Positions 1 through 13,017 of a stretch of DNA of 60,713 nt are shown piece after piece. The notes beneath the pieces were generated by a model. That model did no database searches and was not told the DNA's origin. It saw only the letters and a program-made list of their open reading frames with translations. The DNA is taken from positions 1 to 60,713 of the forward strand of contig ADNK01002732.1 in NCBI GenBank assembly GCA_000320545.1, written 5' to 3'. Positions within the stretch are counted from its first letter, which is position 1. Each line of letters starts with the position of its first letter. Origin of the DNA: Bigelowiella natans CCMP2755 (taxonomy: Eukaryota; Cercozoa; Chlorarachniophyceae). The position numbers and the translations under genes are program-made.

Positions 1-362
1 ATATGAGATGGTTCTTCGTAGCACCAACCTTTGTAACTTGCTTCATATTAAGCTCAGCTGGTAGACTCAGATAAAGCCTTTCACAACGACACAATTGAAA
101 GAACAAGCAAGACTCAACGGGGGGAGGCGAGAGGGGGGGGGCGGCGGTATAATGTCAAGATGCATTAATTCGTTGCTCGAATCAAGATAGCCCGAAGTAT
201 TATTATGGGAATTATTTGTTTTCCTAATTATTGTTGCCTTCTCCTTCTTCTGACTCTTTTTCTTCTTCGTTATGATTATCACTCTTCCGGTTAATAGTGA
301 TGAGAGTAGTACCGACGGCCCATCATATCCTTCGTCTTCTTCTTTTCTTCAATATCGATCTG

Positions 363-432
<70 letters not shown>

Positions 433-617
433 TATTTATCTTCTAAATGTATTATTACTATCGTATCTCACTGCGGCTGCTGCTGCTGCTAATTCATACT
501 CGTTTATATCTTCTTCTTATTCTGGGTGCTTGGAAGAGGAAGATGCAGCAGATAATAAATGCTGATCTCCTTCCTCCCCCCTCTCTCACAATAAATTCAG
601 AGCAGTGTCAAAGCAAC
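1..617. other. Intron or 3' gene sequence of the CLC gene, no exon recognised
   Basis: This stretch follows the last recognisable CLC exon on the minus strand, which ends with a GT donor at 617/616. No continuation of the CLC protein (the AFGAPIGG / FSLEE region) could be found here, so the intron probably runs off the window. It holds a (CA)n tract at about 363-396, a (TA)n tract at about 400-428 and short CT-rich runs. Confidence 0.5.
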
Positions 618-1842
618 CTGCAGCCGCACCACACGCAATAAAGTCTCGTTTCTCTTTGTCATTTCGAAACTCTTTGAATTTAGACCAACTTGTGTCAAAA
701 CTAAGGAGGAGGAGGGGGAGGAGGAGTGTGGAAGATAATAACAAAAATCAGCAGCATCCAACAACACCGTGAATGTTTGAGATTATTGTAGTAGTTGCAG
801 TAGCTGTACGTACGCATGGCATGTATAGGTGCTGCTAAGAATGAATTGCGAGTCAGTACAAACAGCAGGATTGTGTTTTGTCACTCAGCTTTCTTCTCCC
901 CTCCCCCTCCTTCCTCCATTTCTTCTTCTTCTTCTTCTTTATCTTTACACAAAAATCGTATATTCTACTGAGCATACTACAACCCAAAGGTGGATGATTT
1001 TCCCTGCGACAATCCAGCCCCAGCAATAGCACCCTATTACGTTGAATTGAGAGAGAGCAAGCACTCAATATAAGGTAGTAGTAGTAGTAGTAGTGGTAGT
1101 AGTAGTAGTATCTTAAGGTAGTTTGTATCTCATTACAAGTGGTATGTTTTATAACAAGTAGTAGTATGATCATTATGATTGTCAACAGCTGGCATAATCA
1201 TAATCATCATCATCATCATATATGATCCTACCAAAGAACAGTAATAATGAAATGATGATATTACTACCACATGGATGATAGGATGTGGGTGTTGTTGTTG
1301 TTCTTCTTCTACTACTACAACTACTAAGAATAAAAATAATACCGCATGGATCATAGGACCCTCCTTTCCAATAGGAAACCCTCCTCCAACAGCGAAAATC
1401 AACTAATTCAAATTTATTATTATCAAAAGTAAGTATGTACTCTTTCATTATGTGCGTGTGTCATTGCAAACAAGTGACTAGTATATTCGGATTACTACTA
1501 CTAATTTAGTAGTATTTTTAGTCATTCTACTAACTTACCCCGCCAGCCTTAGCAATCAATGTCTTTATTCTCATTGATCTGGAGGTGGAGGGAGGAGAGA
1601 GATTGAAATAAGGAGTAAAGAATAGGAGAGTTAGCGATGAAATTATCAAGTGTACGCGTACAACAAACAATAGAAGAAGAAGAAGAAGAAGAAGAAGAAG
1701 AAGGAAACAGAGTATTGTAAAATAATCGCCGTCAATGCAATAATAAAGCAAGATGATAACAAACGCACAGTTAGACAACAACAATAACAACAACAACAAC
1801 AATGGTAAGTGCAGGTGTAAGTACTGGAAATCCAGATGATAA

Positions 1843-1880
<38 letters not shown>

Positions 1881-4428
1881 CACATACACATACACACACA
1901 CCTCTTGATCATTACGCCATTGAGCAGGCTCTTAATCTCAGATATACCAGATCCTTGTTTTATCATCATAATTTAGAAGAAGAAGAAGAAGAAGAAGAAG
2001 AAGAAGAAGGGTGTAGACCACAGCATCGTAGTAGTATTAGGAGTAGTAGTAGCAACAAATTGTTGGAGTAACAACTACTTTTAGTATTAGGAGTAGTAGT
2101 AGCAACAAATTGTTGGAGTAACAACTTACTTTTAGTATTAGGAGTAGTAGTAGCAACAAATTGTTGGAGTAACAACTACTTTTACACCCTTCTTTTCCGC
2201 CTCCTCCTCCTCCTCCTCCTCCTCCTCCTTCTCCTCTAATATCTGATTATTTATAACTACCTGCAGCTATCGGTTCTAACATAACGAACAACCCACCAAT
2301 CATACTCATTCCCAGGCACATTCCAACCTAAAGTAGTAGTATTAGAGTAGTATTGCTGCAATTATCACGTGCTCAGGATGAGGAAAAAGAGAGGAAGTAA
2401 AGGAGAGGAAGATAAAGAAAAAGAAAATGTAGCGTTCTTCTACTTCTTCTTCTTCTTCTGACACTAGTATAAGCAATGTACTTCCACAATAAACAAGTAT
2501 AATCAGTACATAGTGAAAGAATATACTTCCACAATAAACAAGTATCATCAGTACATACTGAAAGCATGTACACACACACACACACACACAAACACACACA
2601 AACACACACACTCTCAAGCATGCCTGCATAAAATTAAGCTGCTTTACTTGATGATATAAATTGATATACTACAAGTAGTACTGTTCTACTATTGACTCAT
2701 CATCATCATCATCATCATCATCAACTTGTTAAATGGAAGACACGCCCTCTAATACTACCGCATCCAAGATAATATAGCATTTAATAATAAATAATAGAAT
2801 ATGTACACAGTAGCAGCGTTTGTATGTGGTAGGAGGTAGTATATAGTGGGCTGCTATCTTTGCTATATATCTCATTTTAATACCATCAGTAGCAATGTAA
2901 ACCCATGAGGTATTTCTCCTAAGATAGATATTTGTTCGTTTTATGATGTAAAGACATTGAGCAGGGTTGAGAGTAATTTATATTATGATACCGACTCAAT
3001 ACAAACAAATTATGCCAAAAAATCCTTAGTTAGTTAGAACATAGTACCGTGATGCTCTTTCATAATCCAGTCCTGAGCGGTTTTCAGTTTATACTTCACT
3101 AGTGTTTGTGTAGCCCTGGGAGGAAGAGGAGGAAACAGTGCTCAGCAGCATCGATAATGAAACCATTTTCATAGAATCAATGAATGAATGAATTCACAGG
3201 TGGTTTTCTTCCTCTTTGTCTTCTTTTTAATTTCATCATCATCTTCTTCATCTTCTTCTTCCCGCATCATGCCTAGTTGGCGGTGTACATGACGTTCAAT
3301 ACAACCCACATATGAACATTAGAACACACACACACACACACATACTGATGCATACCAGGTAATGAGTACAGCTACAAGGGCTGTAAATATTGCGATCACA
3401 AATGTTAGTCCCCATCGTTGGCGATTGATACTTCTTTGCTCCTCTTCCAGTGAAAGTCTAGTTCTGAAAAACAGTGACGACGATTTAAAAACATCGGCCA
3501 TATAGCCAAACAAACGAGTTCAATGTGCATAGCATATTCAATACTTATAATTCATGACGACTAACGCACTACTACTACTCACTTTTGAAATGCCCCTGAG
3601 ATTTTGAGATCAGGTTCTTCGAGGGTGTAGTTCAAAGCCTCATATTGCTAAAGGATGAAGAATAAATGAGTGGGGGGAGGGGGTGATGGAAGGGAAGGAG
3701 CAGACGATAAACAATTACGTATGGATCTCTAATGTCACAGATGTTGTCAGTAGTAGCTAAGTACATCGTTCGTGATTAGGTTTGCAACAACTGCATCGCC
3801 GTATACTACTACACCATCATTTGCGTATGGATCTCTAATGTCACAGATATTGTCAGTAGTAGTAGCTAAGTACATCGTTCGTGATTAGGTTTGCAACAAC
3901 TGCATCGCCGTATAATACTACTACCATCATTTGCTCTTCCAATGACACTTCGGCTCTTCCATCACGGTACTTTTCAATAGTCTTCGATTCCTCGTGCCCA
4001 TTTACGCTCTCGGAGAACGTTACAACCCTCTCGGAATAATCGTCATTCACTATACCAGCACATGACAATTATTAATATCGTGCATAGATGCAGCACAGCA
4101 GCTGCAGCAGGAGCATAGTACAATTACTGAATATTTTCACACTGTTCTTCACTAGATATGGAAATAGGATATTCTTTTCACCTATGCCGCCCTTGATATC
4201 AGAGTTACATAGTAGAGGCTCTCGGGCATCATTCCCGTTGACATGCCCGCTTCCTCTCGTGGAAGATGGAAAAACGGACCTTACCGGACGGCTTTCTGAA
4301 TCAGCAGCTCTTCCACCCAGGAGGTGGGGAGAAACAAACTCTGAGGATGATTCGCTTGGTTCTCTATACCCACCGCTGGGATGGACAGGGGTGGGAGAGG
4401 AGGAGGTGGAAGGGCTGTTCGAAGCCAT
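618..4428 (-). CDS. CLC-family chloride channel/transporter, N-terminal part (3' end outside window)
   Basis: Membrane anion channel or Cl-/H+ exchanger of the CLC family. Twelve exons read in one frame on the minus strand: 4428-4182, 4049-3925, 3647-3583, 3463-3356, 3115-3048, 2918-2884, 2327-2261, 1953-1902, 1578-1539, 1402-1343, 1033-984 and 700-618. All junctions are GT-AG with matching phase. Diagnostic blocks in order are a first helix (WGLTFVIAIFTALVAVLITW), EPIAAGSGISEIKSLLNG, TLIAKAGG, then AVGGGFPIGKEGPMIH carrying the gating glutamate, AGLSQGKSSTFG, and FRNDKEKRDFIACGAAAG. The N-terminus is hydrophilic and Ser/Pro-rich. ATG at 4428 is chosen because it opens the frame; the preceding GTG is not needed. 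The selectivity block reads GSGIS where many CLCs have GSGIP, which also occurs in the family. Introns carry CA, GTA and GAA arrays. It is divergent from the MATE gene. Confidence 0.9.
2025..2182. repeat. Three tandem copies of a ~54-bp unit in a CLC intron
   Basis: A unit containing GTATTAGGAGTAGTAGTAGC followed by AACAAATTGTTGGAGTAACA and CTACTTTTA occurs three times head to tail. Copies are almost identical, so the amplification looks recent. It lies in the intron between CLC exons 7 and 8. Confidence 0.85.
3719..3940. repeat. Tandem duplication (~105 bp) spanning a CLC exon end and donor
   Basis: Two near-identical copies, about 3719-3822 and 3826-3940, share ATGGATCTCTAATGTCACAG, TAAGTACATCGTTCGTGATT and AACTGCATCGCCGTATA. 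The right copy contains the last bases of CLC exon 2 and its GTAGTAGTA donor. The left copy carries a decayed version of the same donor region inside the intron. Confidence 0.85.
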
Positions 4429-5051
4429 CACCGCTGCAGCATGCTCTCAGTCAGTGTTGTTGATTTATTTATTTTATATGTTTGTACCAGGGATTTATTT
4501 ATTTATTTCTGTCTCTTTTTAATACCAAAAACTACCTACTGGTATGAAGTTCCTTAAGAAGAAGACATCAACCCACTCATAAAAACAAATAGTCTCTCAT
4601 ATTTGTCGTTCTATTTTTTCTTCTGAGCAGCTAGCAGCATTGTAGTACGAGTACTCGTATGAGTCGGTCAAACTTGGAGCGCTCACAATCTTGTGACTCA
4701 TTATCAACGTTGCGACAAAGGATGTCGGGAATTTGTAATGGGTTTCAATTTCCTCCTGTTGTCGCTCCCCTGAAATACATTCTAATTTTCCTATTTAGGC
4801 TTTGCCGATGTAGGCGTTGAAAATTGGCCGGTCTGAGATGAGAGTACTCGTATACCACGAAATAATCTGTCTCCTTTTGTCAGTTCGCCAGCAACAACAA
4901 CAACAATCAATGATGGGGTAGACAACATATCCATGTCGCACATAAGAGATGCCCTGTATCTGCAAGTTTCTGCTGATTGTGTGAAGACGCTGGAGGAGGA
5001 CCATCGACGTGTACGTGCCACACATGTCGCACATCAGGTGAGGAGAGGGGG
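4429..5051. promoter_or_regulatory. Shared divergent upstream region of CLC and MATE genes
   Basis: This 623-bp spacer separates two head-to-head start codons (4428 minus, 5052 plus), so it should hold both promoters. No TATA box or other core element is convincing. It includes an ATTTATTTATT run near 4490 and few microsatellites compared with the flanking introns. Confidence 0.5.
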
Positions 5052-5555
5052 ATGATGATCAGCCAGCTACTCGATCGTGTAGTAGCAACCTGCTGGCACC
5101 TGCTACTTCTTCTGTTCCTTTCAGTTCCTCCAGCTGCTTGTCGATGTCACTCTATTCGAACCACCTCCCCAAATGGATGGAATGATGCTTCTGCCGTTGT
5201 CAAAGGGACAAGCTTACTTTCGAGTCATCAGCATCAACAGCTATTAGCATTCACACCACATTATTCCAGCCAGAAGGACGCTCTCAACAGTAAAAGACGC
5301 CTATGTCACTCAAGCCTTGCGCCGCTTGGTATGAATCCAAACGAAGGAGGAGGAGGAGAAAACCGCAGCAAGCAGCAGGGTAGTAGGAATCTGTTTGGTG
5401 TTTTTCCAAGGAATTTTTGGCCAAAGGGAGACGAGCTGGACAAGAAGATAGTGGGTTTTACAATTCCAGGGGGTAATGAACAACAGTATATGAGTAGTTA
5501 ACACACAAACGCAGCAAGCACGGATGATCGATCATCCATCCCTATTGGAAGGGGT

Positions 5556-5590
<35 letters not shown>

Positions 5591-6647
5591 TTGTGATCAC
5601 TGAACGTGCGCGTGGAGGATATATTCTATATCAAATTACATATAATATTTTTGCATGCTAATGTGATATATTATTAAAATTTTAATGATGACCAAGATAT
5701 TGATTTCTTCTGCCGGAACTAAACACTAGATGCGGTTGATTGTGGGGGTTGTGAATATGATATTGTTCAAGAGTTACTAAAGTTGTAAATTTGTTGTCAA
5801 ATTTGTTATCATTAATTATTACTATTATTACTATTATTATATATTTTAAACTTTTTATTCTCCCTTAATATAATCTTTTTCAGTCCTTAAAATCATCCAC
5901 ATGTAGTAGCTCGTGGGTCTTGCAATCTTCTTCTTCTTTCTTACTCTTCTCCATCATCATCATTATCATCATCATCATCTTCTTCTTCTTCTTTCTTCTT
6001 TCTCAGTCCTTAACATCATCCTCTTGCCACTTGTTGGTCTCGTAGACACGTACTGGGTTGGAAAACTTGGTGATTTATTCATTAATTGATATATAATATA
6101 TATATATATATATATATTATATATGATATATTGGGAATATGGAAGGGAAAGGAAACGGGAAAAGAGAGGAAGAAGTAAAACATGTACTATAAAGTTGATC
6201 AACTGCTATGACTCACCAAACCCCCCCTTGAAAGGCCATCATTTGCCGCAACCTGACACAAGAGCAAATACATTCAATACCATTGAGGAGGAGGAGGAGT
6301 GAAAAGAATGTTAATGTTAATGCAACCATTCTATCCTCATACAGGATCTGCGACAGAACTAGCTGGAATGGGGGCTGCTAATCAAGTAGGAGGAGGAGGA
6401 GGAGGAGGCAGCACATATCCAAATATTAAATATCAATGGAGAGTGAGGGATTTGTTTAGAATTGTTCACTAAATCCAAGCAAAAAGTCTTTACTTGCAAT
6501 ACTCTTTATCATCATTATCATCATCATTTCTTCTTTCTTTGTAACTGGTATTATTATAAAGAACATGTTTGCATTTATCAATTTTATGGGTTGCTGCTGC
6601 TGTGTCGTCTCCCCTAACCCTAACCCTAACCCTAATCCTAACCCTAA

Positions 6648-6691
<44 letters not shown>

Positions 6692-6880
6692 CTGTCATTT
6701 CCACCTAAGGTGTTTTCAACCATTTCATGGGCTGTTTCCTTCTTACCTTCGGTCACAACACCATTGGTGGCTATGGTAGTAATATGAACATGGAAAAGAA
6801 GAAGAAGAAGAAGAAGAAGAAAACCAGCAGTTAATTAGTAAGTGAGCAAGTGCTACATGTCGTTCGCTTATACTGCCACT

Positions 6881-6914
<34 letters not shown>

Positions 6915-7943
6915 CCATAAGGCATTGGCTCGTGGCCAAAAGGAAGTTGCTGAGACAAGAATAGCAGAATCGCTTTTCGTCGCAATGATAGTAGGAACAT
7001 TAGGTGTGGTGATCATGCATGTTGATGCTATTCATGTGGATGATGATGATGATGATGATGATGGTGATGATACAAATTAGCTTCTTTTATTGGTGATGAT
7101 CATGGAAATATGAAGAATAGCTTCAGTTGTTGATGGGAACCGTCTTGCTTGTTGTTGTGATGACATGAGTAGAAAGTAGTAGTATAGTATAGCTTGTTGT
7201 TGTGATGACATGAGTAGAAATAGTAGTAGTATAGTAGTAGTAGTTGTAGTAGTACTTGTCGTTATTAATTGATAATACTTTTGTAGCATTAATGATAAAG
7301 AAGAAAACGAAGAACATACCAAAGATGACATGACAGATATACACACACTCACACACTCACTCACAGTTAATGCTAAAATATATACATTGATAATATATAA
7401 TATATTGTAGGTTTATCATTTCTGCAAGTGAATCCTCTTCTAGCTTTGTCTCTTGTGGCTAGGACAGATGTAAGAAGAGGAAGAGAGAAGAACAAGAATA
7501 ACAAAAAAGAAGAATAGTAGTGCTGTGGATACCACCTAAAATATGAAAACATGGCATGTATCTTCTTAGGTTGTGAATCACACCTAATAAACGATATTAC
7601 ATATATGGTACTGCTGTCTATGGAATAATATCTTCACCGTCATAATATATCATCATCATCATCATCATCATTATCACCATCACCATTCTTCTATTATAGG
7701 CCCCATTCCTGGAACCAGCTCAAGAATATCTCTTGTTAAGGAGTTTTTCCTTCATTCCAGCACTTCTCACCACTGTACTGTATTCATTAGATAGCACTCC
7801 TCGCCACTCAAATGTATTTTTTAGTGTTAGATAGGAGAGCAGAACAACGACGACGATTGCGATGATGATTTCATGAGAAACCTTGTGTGCGTGTGTGTGT
7901 GTGTGTTTTATATTGCATCTGGAGGAGTAGTAATGCTAGTAGC

Positions 7944-7984
<41 letters not shown>

Positions 7985-8099
7985 AGGAGAATTATGATCA
8001 TCGTCGTCTTTGGTAAAAGCATAAGTGTTGTATCGTCATATATATCATCGTCCTTCGTTGTTTATACAGCTGCTGCTGTGATACTGATGGTCTACTACT

Positions 8100-8136
<37 letters not shown>

Positions 8137-8735
8137 TTAATGTTATTATTATCTGGTGCAGTGAATATCATTCATACTACTAATAATTGGTCATTATTGC
8201 TACTATACTATACATATTCACAGGTTGCTTTCTCAGCATTTAGAGGTAGTAATATAAACAGAATAATGATTAAACGATGTTGTAAAGATGATGTTGTAAC
8301 ATGTAGTAACTAACACAGCAGCCCTCCCACCCCCCCCCCCTTTTCAGAGTCCTACTACGACGGTCTCTTTCATTACCAATTGTTGTAATGTAATCATAAT
8401 TGAATAATACAGGGAAAATGGACACGACAACACCTCTGTTAATATCAGTATTCGCAAACTTATTGAATTGCATCTTGGATCCTGTAAGTATTGAAGAATA
8501 TCACCAATCATCAATCACCTCTATTCGAACAAGAAGAACAATATGATCAACACGAATAAGAGCAAAATAAAATGTGATTTGATCAACTACACCAATACAC
8601 AACAACACACACCTATGGTGAATATAGACGATCATGTTTTTTGCTTTGTCGCATTGTTCACATCTATCCATCGTCGTTTTCACTTATTATTTCTTCCTCC
8701 TAATATAAACTTAAGAAACATTTATATCTTATAAA

Positions 8736-8780
<45 letters not shown>

Positions 8781-8942
8781 TCTATACGTGGTGTGTGTGT
8801 GGATATACCCATCTAAATTATAACTATGTTTTTTTATCTTTATATATTCTGATTTCTCTCAATCACAGATTCTTATGTTTACCTTCAATATGGGATTGCG
8901 TGGGGCTGGTGATAAAACAAATAACATACGAGATGCATTACG

Positions 8943-8978
<36 letters not shown>

Positions 8979-11624
8979 ATATCGTTATTATAAACGTATT
9001 GCACTGCATGATGCGTCTGGGTAGGAATTCTTAGAGGATGTGAGTTGTGTAAATACAATAATAAAGCAATTTTGTTGTTGATATTATCTAAGTATACATA
9101 TTCTTAAATGTACTTGTAAAAACTACTACTTTTACTACCACTAACTACTACGTGTATCATCATCATCCAGCCCTTGCAACCGTGATAGCTGAATTTGCGT
9201 CCGCATTCGTGTTTATGACACTCATGATCCGCCAGAAAATGGTAGTAGTAGTAGTAGTAGTAGTAGTAGTAATTAGTATTTTGCGTATTGGGAGAGTAAG
9301 GTAGTAGTGAGAGGAGGAGGGCGGTTATCAGAGAAGGGTGGTAGTAATTAGTAGTAGTAGTAGAATAGTAGAACGAACTATGAAGCTTGGGAGATGAAGA
9401 AGGAAGATAATAAATGGGTTGTTCTTTCAGGATACATGCATAGTGGTAATGCGGTCTTTGTAATTATCTTTGAAAATATCTATACTCGTCTGAAGCGATT
9501 AGAATAAATCCCTCGAATAATCTACCAATTATGTATGGGAAGGAAGAAGAAGAGAAATGCTTAGATATTATTATTTATAATTTATTGCACTGCTTTTAGG
9601 TGAGGCTTTCAAAGATATTTCGAGTACCCGAATGGGCGTCTCTCAAACCACTCGTCGCGGTTAGCAAATGATAGATAAGATACATAAATAGTTTCACTCC
9701 CTCCGGAATAATGTGTGCATTGTTATTATGTTGTTCTCTGCAATAAGTAGTAGTTCTTGCGAATGAGCTTGCATCTTCTTCGTCCTCCTCCTCATCCTCC
9801 TCACCATTGTCCTCGTCGTGACGCTAGATTACTATCTCTTTCCTATTCATTCTTTTATGTGTGATAATATTTATATTGCACTAATAATCTAGGGTGGGGC
9901 TGCCATTCAAATGAGGTCTCTCATGATGAACCTAGCCCTTTTAAGGTGCTGCTAGTGTTAGCAGTAACAACTAGTTTGTGTTATTATGCATTTAAAAACA
10001 TCAGCTGAGTCGTGACGTGAATATATCAACTTTAACGCAGCTACAGCAGCAAGCAGCACCAAAACATGTGTTATAATAATCATTACGATTGTTCTTCCTT
10101 TATTACATCTAGTGCAACGAGGACAGCAAATGGGATGGATTCGAACGTAAGATCATGATGATGATGGTGATGATGATGATGATATCATGTTAATTATGAT
10201 GGATAAGATAGATCATTTGCTGTTGACTACTATGTCCCACTAAGGAATAAATGAAACGTAAGTCGGTGGGAAATTGGGATAGTCGTTAATTTAATATCTT
10301 TATCATCACACTGTACTTCTTCCTCTTCTTAGGGTGTTTCAGCTGCAGCATATCAGCTTACTGTCATCTTTTGGCAGGTAAATAGTTGACTATATTGGCC
10401 TCATATAGAAATGACGATACTGATGATGATCATGATAACGATGATGATAACACTGATGGACAATTTTGATCTTATTCTCAGTTTTTGTAGTTAGATATGG
10501 TTTGGTCGGTAGTTTACCGTCTTCTTCTTTCTTCTTCTTCCTGAAATTTCGACCTATGTAAAGAAATAGTTTAATATACTCTAATAACTAACCTCTTATT
10601 ACCACCTACTACTAACCTAACTACTACTACTACTACTACTACTACTGTCTAACCTGTTTATTCATTCATTTATCATCATCTTCCATAGCTTGGTGCTACC
10701 GTCATGTTAGCTCTGTCAACAACAGCTTCTGTGATGGTAATGAAATAACCACTAATCGCACCAGTAGCAGCAGTATTAGTAAGTAGTAGGAGTGGCAGTA
10801 AGAGTAGGAATAGTAGGTCATTAGCTTTGCATTCAGCAGCTAGCAGGAGAGGACCTTAAGTATATTTTATACAATCAGATAACATTGTTAGTTGTTCTTA
10901 CATTGAATTAGCCATATCATCGTCTTGTTAGTTGTTCTCACATTGAATTAGACATATTATCGTCTTGAGATAAACATGCCACTGTACTGCTGGTGGTTCT
11001 GTTTACTGGTTATATGATTCATTATATATGATTGTTGTTGCATCACATCAGGTTTCTTCGCAGCTAGGAAAGGGCGGAAGTAGTAGCAGCAGCAGCAGCA
11101 GCAGCGGTGGAGAAGAGAAAGAGGGTGAGAAGAAGAAGAGTACTAATGCTGGTGATAGTAAACTAGCAGCGTACAATGTTTCAGCTGCTGCAAGGTAATT
11201 AGTGAATAATAACAAATTCTATCTCTACAACCAATTTGATTACAAAAAAACACGTCAAATCAATTACTTGGGAAAATGCATATGGCAGTAATACGCATTG
11301 TTACTTACCATCCCTTAAGTAATGATGCAGTAGGTTCCCTCTAATGATAAATTAAAACGAGACACCACTACTGATACTTGTAGTAGTAGTAGTAGTAGTA
11401 GTAGTAAATGATGTAATACTTGTCGTGATGATGGAATCATTCGTGATCTTTGGCCCCTCCTTTGCTTGGTATATACTGTATTCGTTTATTATTTATGACG
11501 ACACGACAGAGATACTGCAGATAGAATGTTAGGGTGGGGCCTTACCTCAGGACTTATCTTTGGAATTGCACAAGTAGTAGTAGTAGTAGTAGTAGTAATA
11601 GTAGTTGTAGTAGTATTAGTAGGA

Positions 11625-11655
<31 letters not shown>

Positions 11656-12150
11656 AGTGGTAGTGGTGGTGGTGGTAGGGGGTAGTACATGCTGATGATA
11701 TCTGCTCTCGTGCTTAACTTGTCTATGTTGTGAAGCTAAAAGCCATTTCATTCAAATCGTATACCATTTATTGGAATTATTCTATGTGATGTGTAAGAGA
11801 CATCAAATGTGCGTATGTGTGTGTGCGTGTGTGTGTGTGCGTGCGTGCGTGCTTTCTCCTTCTCACACTACTTCATTTGTTCCTCCTTTCAGCTACTTTC
11901 GATGCCTTTAATTGGCAAATTCTCGTCCATTGAGGCTGTCAACGAGGCGGTATACATAAAACACTCAACAGAGATTATCAAATACACTGAATCATCGATC
12001 AGAATAACACAATATCTTCATTTATATTGTTAAGAGTCGTCTTCCTTGAATAGGCACGAAGTGCCGCAGCATTAGTCGCGCTGTCGCAATTTCTGAACGG
12101 TCTTACTTTCACCGGAGAAGGGATTATGCAGGTACTACAAATGCTACTCG

Positions 12151-12186
<36 letters not shown>

Positions 12187-12708
12187 GACTACTACTAGGG
12201 GTAGTGGTAGTAGTTAGTAGTAGTGGTGGTGGTGGTAGATATGCTGCTGCCTCATATATTCATGGGGTTGATGCATGCATGCATTGTATACAATGAAGAG
12301 AAGAAGGGAAGGGAGACGGAGAGAAGAGAATAGGAAGAAGGGAGGATGATGCTGCTTATTATTATTCTCATGGACAACACTTAAATTGTTCTCCTCCTTA
12401 TCCTTCTCTGTCTTCCTTCCCCCTTTATAAATAAACTACTAATTATTCAGGGATTAAGTTGTTTCCGTGGATTAGCAATAATAAGCATGGTAGTAGCAGT
12501 TTACCTCAACCAATCGCCACATATGTTACAAGCTGCTGCAGCTGGCAACAATAATAATCCATCCATCCATCCATAGTACAAACTGCTGCTGCTGCAAATT
12601 AATCATCCACCCATCCATCTTTCGGAACCAACAGCTTCTTAATCCTAGCGTCGTCGTTGTCGTCGTTTAACAACTGAAACATCATGATTTGAAGACTGAT
12701 GATCCCAC

Positions 12709-12745
<37 letters not shown>

Positions 12746-13017
12746 TCCATCAACTGTAGCTAGGAGCTGTGGCAGTTCTCCTGGGCCTCAAAATCGTGTC
12801 AATGTAGTGCTATGCTTTCATATTTACTACTATTTGCAACTTCCTCACTATATCATAATATTACTGTATTAGATTTAACCTTGGCCTGACCGGCGTGTGG
12901 TCAATTCTTCTCCTATTTGGTGTTGTTCGTGTTGCTGGGGTTTTGCTTCATCGCTACAAAATCGGCCCATTAGCAGAAGCAAATTCCTCATTAAAGAGCA
13001 GTACCAGTAGCACATAG
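5052..13017 (+). CDS. MATE-family (multi-antimicrobial extrusion) transporter with N-terminal leader, 23 exons
   Basis: Cation-coupled efflux carrier of the MATE family, about 606 residues. Exons: 5052-5472, 6007-6069, 6345-6385, 6710-6775, 6922-7003, 7411-7469, 7700-7774, 8224-8245, 8413-8483, 8869-8908, 9171-9241, 9600-9659, 9893-9945, 10113-10146, 10333-10377, 10689-10736, 11052-11194, 11510-11573, 11893-11949, 12054-12131, 12451-12489, 12760-12803 and 12873-13017. All junctions keep frame and the total is divisible by three. MATE blocks include LVDTYWVGKLGSATELAGMG, FLPSVTTPLVA, ARGQKEVAET, AFRGKMDTTTPLL, ALATVIAEFASAF and LGLTGVWSILLLFGVVR. The N-terminus has a hydrophobic run (HLLLLLFLSVPPAAC) then about 100 hydrophilic residues up to DELDKKIVGF, which suggests signal plus transit peptide and a plastid location. 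Exon 17 adds a Ser/Glu/Lys insert not expected in the family. ATG 5052 (or 5055) is the first ATG in frame. Confidence 0.93.
5876..5930 (+). pseudogene. Decayed duplicate of MATE exon 2
   Basis: The sequence TTTTTCAGTCCTTAAAATCA followed by TCCACATGTAG and CTCGTGGGTCTTG closely follows the true exon 2 at 6002-6050 (CAGTCCTTAACATCATCCTC, CTTGTTGGTCTCG), with the same pyrimidine/CAG acceptor. An in-frame stop and substitutions make it unusable as an exon. It lies about 130 bp upstream of the real exon in the same intron. Confidence 0.5.
6613..6651 (-). repeat. Interstitial telomeric repeat (CCCTAA)n in a MATE intron
   Basis: About six CCCTAA units (one as CCTAAT) lie in the intron between MATE exons 3 and 4, directly followed by a ~36-bp CT run at 6652-6688 and then the exon acceptor. 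The unit matches the terminal TTAGGG repeats of this window but is in the opposite orientation. Confidence 0.95.
8737..8770. repeat. (TA)n microsatellite
   Basis: An uninterrupted TA tract of about 32 bp in the MATE intron upstream of exon 10, followed by CA/TA mixed sequence. Confidence 0.9.
9242..9271 (+). repeat. (GTA)n array starting exactly at the MATE exon 11 donor
   Basis: The exon ends in ATG at 9241 and the intron begins at once with GTA repeated about ten times. The array therefore supplies the 5' splice site itself, with several equally good GT positions in a row. Confidence 0.8.
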
